Source: Bacteroidota bacterium (GTDB lineage Bacteria > Bacteroidota > Bacteroidia > Chitinophagales > Saprospiraceae). Taken from it: a DNA stretch of 41,890 nt. How positions within the stretch are numbered: the stretch's first letter is position 1; the number at the start of each line of letters is the position of its first letter. The DNA is taken from positions 109,329-151,218 of the forward strand of contig JAHEAR010000005.1 in NCBI GenBank assembly GCA_024642665.1. The letters run 5' to 3'. The position numbers and the translations under genes were made by a program. The notes below the pieces were generated by a model. The model searched no databases, was not told where the DNA came from, and was given only the letters and a program-made list of their open reading frames with translations. Below are positions 35,511-41,890 of this stretch, one piece after another.

Positions 35511-36683
35511 ATGTATGAAAAAGCCGTGCTCCATCTGGACTTAGATTCCTTCTTTGTCTCTGTCGAATGCCTTCGCGATGGCAGCCTCAAAGGCAAGCCA
35601 CTCATCATCGGAGGGATGGGTGGGCGTGGCGTAGTGTCTTCCTGCAGCTATGAGGCACGGCGTTATGGGGTGCATTCGGCCATGCCCATGAAGATGGCCC
35701 TGCGACTCTGCCCGCAGGCACTGGTGCTCCGTGGCGATATGGATGCCTATACAAAACACTCGCAACTCGTGTCACAGATCATCGAAGATCAGGCACCGGT
35801 TTTCGAGAAAGCCTCTATCGATGAGTTTTATCTCGATATCAGCGGGATGGACAAGTATTTTGGGTGTTATAAATGGTCGGGCGAACTGCGTCAGCATATC
35901 ATCAAAGAATCCGGACTGCCCATATCATGTGCTCTTTCAGTCAATAAGCTGGTTTCGAAAGTGGGCACCGGAGAAGCTAAGCCCAACGGTATGCGTGAGA
36001 TTCCCTCCGGCGAGGAGCGCGAATTTCTTGCTCCGCTCTCTACGGCCAAGATTCCCGGCATCGGCAAAGAAACCTATAAGAAGCTCAGCTTTATGGGTGT
36101 GCGGACCAATCGCGTCCTCCGTGATATTCCACATACCTTGCTCGATCGCGAATTTGGAAAAATGGGTCGGTATCTGTGGGAGAGCGCCAATGCCATCGAT
36201 CGCCGTCAGGTCATTCCCTACAGCGAACAAAAATCAATGTCCAAAGAGCGAACCTTTAGCGAGGACACCCTCGACATGAAAATGATTCGCAGTATGCTCG
36301 GCGGGATGGTGGACGAACTAGCCTTCGACCTCCGCCAGGATGCCCGCCTCACCAGTTGTATCACCGTCAAAATACGCTATGCCGATTTCAACACCTTTAC
36401 CAAACAGCGCCGTATCGCCTACACCGCACAGACCCGCACACTCATTGCTCATGCCCTCGAACTCTTTACGGATGTCTATGAACGCCGCCAGCTGATCCGC
36501 CTGATTGGTGTCAAATTCAGCGGCCTCGTCAATGGCAATATCCAACTCGATCTCTTTGATAATACCGAAGAAGAAATTTCTTTATTTCAGCAACTCGATC
36601 ATATCCGAAGACGATGGGGAAAGGGATCGATTCATTGGGCGAATTTTTCGATGAATTATAGACCTGGGACTAATGGACCTTAG
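35511..36683 (+). CDS. dinB: DNA polymerase IV (DinB, Y-family)
   Basis: This is a translesion polymerase of 390 residues. The catalytic residues are Asp10 (HLDLDSFFVSVE) and Asp104-Glu105 (SIDEFYLDIS); SYEARRYGVHSAMP, the helix-hairpin-helix region KIPGIGKETYKKL and a little-finger domain follow. A beta-clamp binding motif QLDLF lies at 345-349, somewhat before the C-terminus instead of at the very end. The frame starts MYEKAVLHLDLD, so the N-terminus is short and normal. G+C is visibly higher than in the neighbours (many GCC, CGC and CTC codons), which may hint at different evolutionary origin. Confidence 0.96.
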   Translation: MYEKAVLHLDLDSFFVSVECLRDGSLKGKPLIIGGMGGRGVVSSCSYEARRYGVHSAMPMKMALRLCPQALVLRGDMDAYTKHSQLVSQIIEDQAPVFEKASIDEFYLDISGMDKYFGCYKWSGELRQHIIKESGLPISCALSVNKLVSKVGTGEAKPNGMREIPSGEEREFLAPLSTAKIPGIGKETYKKLSFMGVRTNRVLRDIPHTLLDREFGKMGRYLWESANAIDRRQVIPYSEQKSMSKERTFSEDTLDMKMIRSMLGGMVDELAFDLRQDARLTSCITVKIRYADFNTFTKQRRIAYTAQTRTLIAHALELFTDVYERRQLIRLIGVKFSGLVNGNIQLDLFDNTEEEISLFQQLDHIRRRWGKGSIHWANFSMNYRPGTNGP

Positions 36684-36722
36684 ACCTGGGATTTTTCGAC
36701 GCGCGACGCGCGATGTGCGATA
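36660..36722 (+). repeat. Heptamer arrays behind dinB (AGACCTG-like, then CGACGCG)
   Basis: A run of AGACCTG/GGACTAA/TGGACCT/TAGACCT units overlaps the dinB end, followed by CGACGCG, CGACGCG, CGATGTG, CGATAG (36697-36723). TTAGACCTGGGATTTTT resembles TTAGACCTGAAATTTTT at 41839-41855. The second block is the inverse of the array at 37247-37300. Confidence 0.8.
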
Positions 36723-36827
36723 GAATTTCAGTTATAGTCACAACTTGCAAGGTTTAAGACACTCTTTATTGTAGAAAGATAACCTTGGAAGGAATGGGAA
36801 TTGTTGTCATTATATATACATAGCAAT

Positions 36828-37184
36828 ATGGGAAAGCATAATTTTAAGGAATTGCGGGTTTGGCTGCTGGCCATGGATATTGTAGATGATATTTATTTAG
36901 TCACAAAAGACTTTCCAAAGGAAGAGAGATATGGATTGACATTGCAAAAAAGGAGATCAGCTATTTCAATCCCATCCAACATTGCCGAAGGCTGTGGCAG
37001 AGGGACGAATCGCCAATTGGTTCAATTTCTAAATATAGCGTAAGGATCAGCTTATGAACTTGAGACGCAAGTCTATATAGCTATAAGGCAAAACTATTAT
37101 GACAGTGCCACATTAGAAAGTATCGTTTCAAAAATCAATGATATCCAAAAGATGATTGAGGGACTTAAAAATAAATCTGAGTGA
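36828..37184 (+). pseudogene. Four-helix-bundle (S23/IVP) gene with in-frame stop
   Basis: The frame reads MGKHNFKELRVWLLAMDIV, then RRSAISIPSNIAEGCGRG, then stops at TAA (37041-37043) after FLNIA. The same frame continues without shift to GSAYELETQVYIAIRQ and a final helix, ending at TGA 37184, giving 118 residues in total. The family has Leu here (FLNIALGSAYELETQ), so a single TTA-to-TAA change explains the break. The IPSNIAEGCGRG core identifies TIGR02436/PF05635. It is flanked by inverted CGCGTGT/CGACGCG heptamer patches. Confidence 0.85.
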
Positions 37185-37246
37185 GTATTTACGTATCAAA
37201 AATCTCGCATCCGAAGTCTCCACCCCTCACCCCCATATTGAGTTTC

Positions 37247-37300
37247 ACACATCTCGCTGTCGCGTGTCGAACATCGCGTGTCGAACATCCCAAATCGCCA
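37247..37300. repeat. Heptamer array (CGCGTGT/CGAACAT)
   Basis: Units CGCGTGT, CGAACAT, CGCGTGT, CGAACAT (37261-37288), with degenerate units on both sides, form a 14-bp higher-order repeat. Its reverse complement resembles the CGACGCG/CGATGTG block at 36697-36723 on the other side of the broken four-helix gene. Confidence 0.8.
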
Positions 37301-37304
37301 AATC

Positions 37305-38318
37305 CTACTTTACAAAATACACCACCTTGGTTAAAAACTTAGTTGAATCAGTTTCGTTTTTACCATCTGACATGTAGACTTCCAGGATAGGTGGAGCTAT
37401 GGTGGCATGATTGTCCTTGAGATAGGCTTCAATAGCGACATGTGCTCGTCGGACCCCATGATGCCCACCGATATAATCTGTCGTCACATAATAGGCAGCC
37501 GGTAGTGAGATAGTTTCCACCTCCACGGGAATCGTTTTTATGCCCGAAGGATAAGTTATAGCAACGACCATATCAGCGGTGCCCTTTTCAACATCGTTGT
37601 CATAAAACATAGCCATAGGAGCACCTTCCATTTTTGCGGCTTCAAAATCAACCAATTGAAGAAGATTTGTCAGATTAAAATCATAGAAGGGAATTATCTC
37701 AGCGAAGGGCACCTTGCCGCGAATACCTAAATACTGACCACCGGGAAAGTAACCCGTATTAATTTGATAAACGACAGTGTCAGTAATGGCTTCGACTTCT
37801 TTTTTTAGATTGATTAATCCCTGCGTGTAGTCCGCACCGATTTCATCATCGAAATTCATAATCAACCCAAAGATTCTTCCTGCAAAATTATTATCACCTC
37901 GCATACCCCAGGTGACTTTTGTTGCACGCAGGGTATCCTTCAGATCAATATAGGTTGATGACATCTGCGCGCCAAAGGGCATTTCGATTTTAAGATCAGA
38001 ACGAACGCTATTGGGCGCAGCTAACATAGATATCGTCTGTTCCCCTTTTCCCAGCATATCGCCTTCCCATCTATAGCCGGAACCAACGGCCCCATCTTCT
38101 CCGAAATATGAAATCTGAAGCGTAGAGTCTTTGCCGACCCAGGGAGACCATAGTTGCATTTTTTCAGCAGAGCTCACATAGGGCCATACCTGGTTAATGC
38201 CACTGGAGATGACAATTGATCGGTTGATATGAAACGATTTAGGTCCTGCCAGCCCCATGCCTATGGCGACTAATAGGAGTAGACCTAAAGCAAATAATAT
38301 ATATTTAAGCGCCTTCAT
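37305..38318 (-). CDS. SRPBCC-domain protein with effector-binding (GyrI-like) domain
   Basis: A hydrophobic N-terminal helix (MKALKYILFALGLLLLVAIGMGLAG) anchors the protein. Residues about 25-180 follow the SRPBCC/polyketide-cyclase pattern (INRSIVISSGINQVWPYVSSAEKMQLWSPW ... GSGYRWEG). The C-terminal half (about 185-337) looks like a bacterial effector-binding/GyrI-like domain (GQYLGIRGKVPFAEI, AYYVTTDYIGGHHG). Such fusions are common in Bacteroidota, with ligand unknown. The ATG at 38318 is preferred over an upstream start at 38357 because the membrane helix then starts at once. Confidence 0.82.
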   Translation of the reverse strand: MKALKYILFALGLLLLVAIGMGLAGPKSFHINRSIVISSGINQVWPYVSSAEKMQLWSPWVGKDSTLQISYFGEDGAVGSGYRWEGDMLGKGEQTISMLAAPNSVRSDLKIEMPFGAQMSSTYIDLKDTLRATKVTWGMRGDNNFAGRIFGLIMNFDDEIGADYTQGLINLKKEVEAITDTVVYQINTGYFPGGQYLGIRGKVPFAEIIPFYDFNLTNLLQLVDFEAAKMEGAPMAMFYDNDVEKGTADMVVAITYPSGIKTIPVEVETISLPAAYYVTTDYIGGHHGVRRAHVAIEAYLKDNHATIAPPILEVYMSDGKNETDSTKFLTKVVYFVK

Positions 38319-38420
38319 CGTAAAAAATGATTTAGATCGCAAAACTAAAGAAAGCATAGGATTATGCCATACTTATAAATTCAGTAATATTGACATCTGT
38401 AATCACTGAACTCATAAATC

Positions 38421-39152
38421 ATGCTACAACAGATATTATTACCCGGGATTTTGCTAGCCACCCTGTTTTTTGGTTCCGCCTCAGATGAATCAACTTCTCC
38501 CCAAAATCATCCAAATACATTAAGCCGTGCAGAAGTTAAAGCCGGCTGGGAATTGTTGTTTGATGGAAAAACAACCAAAGGGTGGCACAACTTCAATAAG
38601 AAAACGATCGGGAAAAGTTGGATGGTGGCTGATGGCACCCTGATGCTCGACGGCGGCGAAAACGCAGAGGGCGGTGATATCCTCACGGATTATGCCTATG
38701 AAAATTTTGAATTCAATATTGAATGGAAGATATCTCCTTGTGGAAATAGTGGTATCATCTTCAATGTCGTCGAAGATGAAAAATATGTCTACCCCTGGCT
38801 CACCGGCCCCGAAATGCAAATTCTTGATAACGCCTGCCATGCTGATGCAAAATTTAGTACACATCGCGCAGGAGATTTGTATGATATGATCGAGTGCAGT
38901 CAAGTAACCGTAAAACCAGCCGGTGAATGGAATACTGTTCGATTGATCAAAAACAATGGCAAGGTAGAGCACTGGTTAAATGGCGTTAAAGTAGTCGAGT
39001 ATGAAATGTATACCAATGAATGGTTCGAAATGATTAAGCATTCAAAATTCAAAGACATGGAGGATTTTGGACGTGCCAAAGAAGGTAAAATCTCTTTACA
39101 GGATCATGGAAATATTGTCTGGTTTAGAAACATTAAAGTGTTGCGCCTTTAG
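38421..39152 (+). CDS. DUF1080 (3-keto-disaccharide hydrolase-like) exported protein
   Basis: The 243-residue protein has a signal-like N-terminus (MLQQILLPGILLATLFFGSASDE) and a concanavalin-type beta-sandwich DUF1080 domain (PF06439). Motifs seen are LLFDGKTTKGWHNF, GENAEGGDILTDYAYENFEF, IEWKISPCGNSGIIFNV, GPEMQILDN, and GKISLQDHGNIVWFRNIKV. Members bind or split keto-glycosides and are frequent in polysaccharide-degrading Bacteroidota. The gene is monocistronic; no glycoside hydrolase or SusCD pair is nearby. Confidence 0.9.
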   Translation: MLQQILLPGILLATLFFGSASDESTSPQNHPNTLSRAEVKAGWELLFDGKTTKGWHNFNKKTIGKSWMVADGTLMLDGGENAEGGDILTDYAYENFEFNIEWKISPCGNSGIIFNVVEDEKYVYPWLTGPEMQILDNACHADAKFSTHRAGDLYDMIECSQVTVKPAGEWNTVRLIKNNGKVEHWLNGVKVVEYEMYTNEWFEMIKHSKFKDMEDFGRAKEGKISLQDHGNIVWFRNIKVLRL

Positions 39153-39471
39153 TATACATTTAGCTTCAAGCAAGAACGAATGAGATTCTTCATTGCGCAC
39201 AGAATGACAGTCTTTTTTTGGGTATATTGAGGAATTAGGATATTGATTTTTTACATTGGAAGTCCTGAAAGGACTCCAGGTAGCGTTGGGGTTTACCCCT
39301 TAGCAAAAGAAGAAGTATAGGGAAGAATCCTAAAAGTTCTACCATCGAATATTTTCCATTAGACTTCGTTATGAAAGGAGATAAATCCTTCCGGAAATAC
39401 AAATTTGAAGGTTAAGAACACGTTAAAATGAAAAAGGAATCTCCGGGGGTTGTAAATTCGCCTCTTCCTGT
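39153..39471. other. 319-bp region before the two-component system
   Basis: It contains a paired hairpin repeat at 39261-39299 and otherwise AT-rich sequence. The promoter of the kinase/regulator pair must be here, but no box is convincing. Confidence 0.4.
39261..39299. repeat. Twin-hairpin repeat AGTCCTGAAAGGACT...GGGGTTTACCCC
   Basis: AGTCCT-GAA-AGGACT (39261-39275) is a perfect 6-bp stem with a GAA loop; GGGG-TTTA-CCCC (39288-39299) is a second hairpin 12 bp later. The first has the same design as AGTGCC-GAA-GGCACT in the element behind gcvH. It resembles dispersed repeats of Bacteroidota, but I cannot confirm copy number. Confidence 0.6.
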
Positions 39472-41001
39472 ATGAGTAAAAGAGCAATTTGGCTGATCAT
39501 CCTCCTGATGACAATTGGATTACTTGGATCAAGTTTGATTCAGGTATATTGGTTCAATTGGTCCATGCAACAGCAAGACGCCAGATTCGAAACGAGTGTT
39601 TTTGAAGCACTCAATAATGTGGAGGAGCGTCTCACAGCCAGTGAGGCTATCGCACCGCTGGAGCTGCTCAATAGCATGCACGATGCGCCCTCTCAAATGA
39701 TCAAGAAAGAGATGGCGGAGTTTATTGAAGAATCCGGTATGGTGAGTGCAGAGATGCGCATGAATCTGGAAAGCCTGAATGACACCATGTATTCGTCTGA
39801 ATTGCTGGTCTCCTTATTGGATAGTATGGATAGCTGGCGGAGGCAGAGCACCTATTGGGAAATGTGGGACGAACAGCGACGCTATAATCCACCTGATATT
39901 TCAGAACGAATTAAACCTAAGAAGCTTGATTATCTGATAAAAGAAGAATTGGAAAATCATGGGATCAATCTTCCGTATCAGTATGGTGTCATACAATCCA
40001 GTGACTCCAGTTTTATCATTATCAATGGCAACTATGTAGTGGGTAGTATGGATGATTCGGAAGCGACCCATGCCATCAATCCTCGATCAAGAAATCTCTT
40101 CAATTCGAAATATCATATTGCCTTGTTTCGAACCGATCTCAAAAATTCACCGGGATGGCTTACGCTCCATTTCCCCAATAAGACAGGCTGGTTGTGGTAT
40201 TCCTTGTTGCCCACTTTATTGTCGGCAGTACTTTTCACTTTCCTGATTCTTTTTTGTTTTAGCTATACTATCTATGTCATCTTGCGACAAAAGAAAGTGT
40301 CTTCCATGAAGACTGATTTTATCAATAATATGACGCATGAGTTTAAAACACCGATTGCCACTATATCACTGGCGGCGGATTCCATCGCCAGTCCTAAGGT
40401 GATTTCGGATGAGTCAAAGATCAACCGCTTTGTGGGTATTATCCAACAGGAGAATAAGCGGATGTTGCGTCAGGTGGAAAAGGTATTGCAGATGGCTCAA
40501 ATGGATGAGAAGGATTTTAAACTTAAGATATCTCAGGTCAATATGCATGTGGTCATTCAACAGGCGGTTGATCACTTAAGCCTTCAGGTACAGCGAAGAG
40601 ATGGGCATATTGCGATCCATCTGGATGCCGAATATCCAATGATAGAAGGTGATCATACGCATCTGTCCAACTTGATTTACAATCTGCTGGACAATGCCAA
40701 TAAATATTCTGAAGGCCCCCCTGAAATTGTCATCAGCACGAAAAATGTTGGCGATGGCATAGAAATCACGGTCTCAGATCAGGGCATAGGGATGACTAAA
40801 GAAGATCAAAAGCATATCTTTGATAAATTCTACAGAGTGCATACAGGCAATGTACATGACGTAAAAGGGTTTGGTTTAGGGCTTAGTTATGTCAAAGCTA
40901 TTGCGCTCGCGCATCGTGGGAGTATCAATGTAAAGAGCGAACCCGGAAAAGGAAGTGAATTCTGTCTGTATCTTCCGGTCTATTATAAGTACCCAAAGTG
41001 A
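39472..41001 (+). CDS. Two-component sensor histidine kinase (RprX-like)
   Basis: The 509-residue inner-membrane kinase has TM1 about 5-27, a periplasmic sensor region about 30-240, TM2 about 243-270, then HisKA with the phospho-accepting His289 in NNMTHEFKTPIA, and HATPase_c with N-box NLLDNANKYS, G1 DQGIGM and G2 GFGLGLSYVKAI. The domain order and the next gene match the RprX/RprY system of Bacteroides. The periplasmic domain has no recognised ligand fold. The response regulator starts 45 bp after the stop. Confidence 0.93.
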   Translation: MSKRAIWLIILLMTIGLLGSSLIQVYWFNWSMQQQDARFETSVFEALNNVEERLTASEAIAPLELLNSMHDAPSQMIKKEMAEFIEESGMVSAEMRMNLESLNDTMYSSELLVSLLDSMDSWRRQSTYWEMWDEQRRYNPPDISERIKPKKLDYLIKEELENHGINLPYQYGVIQSSDSSFIIINGNYVVGSMDDSEATHAINPRSRNLFNSKYHIALFRTDLKNSPGWLTLHFPNKTGWLWYSLLPTLLSAVLFTFLILFCFSYTIYVILRQKKVSSMKTDFINNMTHEFKTPIATISLAADSIASPKVISDESKINRFVGIIQQENKRMLRQVEKVLQMAQMDEKDFKLKISQVNMHVVIQQAVDHLSLQVQRRDGHIAIHLDAEYPMIEGDHTHLSNLIYNLLDNANKYSEGPPEIVISTKNVGDGIEITVSDQGIGMTKEDQKHIFDKFYRVHTGNVHDVKGFGLGLSYVKAIALAHRGSINVKSEPGKGSEFCLYLPVYYKYPK

Positions 41002-41046
41002 CAATGCATCACCGACTTTTATACTGAATTTAAAATTATAAAACGT

Positions 41047-41766
41047 ATGTCAGGTAATAAGATCCTTTTAGTAGAAGATGACCAGAATTTCGGGGATGTG
41101 CTGAAATCCTATCTGGAAATGCATGATTATGATGTGACCCTGGCTTCTGATGGCATTATGGGATTCGAAAGCTACCGTACCGGTTCTTTTGATCTCTGCA
41201 TTTTTGATGTGATGATGCCACGAAAAGATGGTTTCACACTGGCCAGAGAAGTCCGCGAGAAGGATAAGGAGATGCCTATCATTTTCTTAACAGCTAAAAA
41301 TCTTAAAGAGGACGTGCTGGAAGGATTTAAAATTGGTGCGGATGATTATCTCTCCAAGCCATTTAATTCGGAAGAGCTTTTATTGCGCATTCAGGCGATT
41401 CTGCGAAGAGTCAATAAAGGGGCAGAGAAAGAAGATGAAGTAAAAGAGTATTTGTTGGGAAAATATCATTTCAATTATCCTCTGCGTGTCCTTACGTATA
41501 AGGGGGATGATGGAAATGAAAAGGTAAAACTTTCTCCAAAGGAAGCGCATCTGTTGAAAATGTTCTGTCAGCAAAAAAATGATGTGCTCACCCGTGCAGA
41601 AGCACTCGCAAAAATTTGGGGAGAGGACAATTATTTTACTGCCCGATCCATGGATGTCTTTGTGACGAAACTTAGAAAATACCTGAGTAAAGATTCCAAT
41701 CTTGAAATCATGAATATCCATGGCAATGGATTTAGATTGGTTGAGAAAGATCAGGTGGAAGATTGA
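41047..41766 (+). CDS. OmpR-family response regulator (RprY-like)
   Basis: This is a transcription factor of 239 residues, partner of the kinase just upstream. The receiver domain (1-120) has the acidic pocket LLVEDDQNF, phospho-acceptor Asp54 in CIFDVMMPRKDG, Thr82 in FLTAKN and Lys104 in YLSKPF. The C-terminal winged helix (about 140-232) has KVKLSPKEAHLLKMF and the recognition helix area TARSMDVFVTKLRKYL. It has the OmpR/PhoB layout and normal length. A REP-like element and octamer repeats follow its stop. Confidence 0.95.
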   Translation: MSGNKILLVEDDQNFGDVLKSYLEMHDYDVTLASDGIMGFESYRTGSFDLCIFDVMMPRKDGFTLAREVREKDKEMPIIFLTAKNLKEDVLEGFKIGADDYLSKPFNSEELLLRIQAILRRVNKGAEKEDEVKEYLLGKYHFNYPLRVLTYKGDDGNEKVKLSPKEAHLLKMFCQQKNDVLTRAEALAKIWGEDNYFTARSMDVFVTKLRKYLSKDSNLEIMNIHGNGFRLVEKDQVED

Positions 41767-41785
41767 TTTTTTTTTTAGACCTGAT

Positions 41786-41834
41786 CGAAGCGCAGCGTAG
41801 ACCCTGTACTCCGACGAAGGAGGTAGTTCAGGGG
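41786..41834 (-). repeat. REP-like 49-bp dispersed element, copy 2 (inverted)
   Basis: Its reverse complement matches 28941-28989 at 41 of 49 positions. The core GTACTCCGACGAAGGAGGTAG can fold as a hairpin with loop GACGAA. It lies 19 bp behind the response-regulator stop. Confidence 0.8.
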
Positions 41835-41862
41835 AACTTAGACCTGAAATTTTTAGACCTGA

Positions 41863-41890
41863 GAGGGTTAAAGGGTCAAAAGGTTAGAGG
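41863..41890 (+). repeat. Octamer array at window end (GAGGGTTA-like)
   Basis: Units GAGGGTTA, AAGGGTCA, AAAGGTTA, GAGG run to the window edge. In the sense direction of the regulator gene it is purine-rich. TTAGACCTG units precede it at 41839-41861. Confidence 0.75.

Overview
This 41.9 kb window is ordinary chromosomal DNA from a member of the Bacteroidota, most likely a Saprospiraceae-like or related marine/freshwater lineage. The placement rests on a GldH-like gliding lipoprotein, a 1404-residue secreted protein with a C-terminal type IX secretion sorting domain, a GYDIA-type GHMP kinase, short Bacteroidota-style PabB and PabC, a DAHP synthase/chorismate mutase fusion, an RprX/RprY-like two-component pair, few clear Shine-Dalgarno sequences, and TAnnTTTG-like promoter boxes. 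There is no rRNA, prophage, CRISPR array or intact IS element. The only RNA gene is tRNA-Val(UAC).

Layout. 1-4.7 kb: heptamer repeat array, TlpA-like thioredoxin, then grpE-dnaJ-gldH-like-pabB-pabC on the + strand, with a sigma54-like or TAnnTTTG promoter before grpE. 4.8-11.3 kb: GYDIA GHMP kinase (-), clpB (+), ruvC (-), CNNM/CorC-type membrane protein (-). 11.4-15.7 kb: DUF3108 protein and two tandem POT peptide transporters (+). 15.7-18.8 kb: four-helix-bundle gene (-), a perfect 14-copy heptamer array, then M42 aminopeptidase, pterin dehydratase and methionine-type aminotransferase (+), packed as an operon. 19.4-21.7 kb: haem-binding-domain protein, tRNA-Val, zinc-ribbon protein and lipoprotein (-). 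22.0-27.0 kb: small acidic protein and giant T9SS-exported protein (+). 27.3-33.5 kb: DAHP synthase/chorismate mutase, a frameshifted four-helix-bundle gene, and an operon of three amidohydrolase-family proteins of which only the middle one keeps the HxH metal motif (-). 33.9-41.8 kb: gcvH, VanZ-like protein, rpsT (-), dinB, a four-helix-bundle pseudogene, an SRPBCC + effector-binding protein (-), DUF1080 protein, histidine kinase and response regulator.

The most unusual signal is between the genes. Many gene ends are followed, often within a few bases of the stop codon, by degenerate tandem arrays with a strict 7-bp (sometimes 8-bp) period. The heptamer differs from locus to locus, but for most arrays lying just behind a gene the G/A-rich strand is the sense strand. 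All three four-helix-bundle (S23/IVP-like) genes lie between such patches, and the patches on their two sides carry the same heptamer in opposite orientation; two of the three genes are broken. This arrangement resembles the heptameric STRR repeats of filamentous cyanobacteria and could be a repeat-linked mobile or maintenance system. Separately, the gcvH-VanZ gap holds a MITE-like element with 11-bp terminal inverted repeats and a 14-bp direct repeat, and a 49-bp REP-like sequence occurs twice in inverted orientation about 13 kb apart.

All functional calls are from reading motifs by eye. No database search was run.
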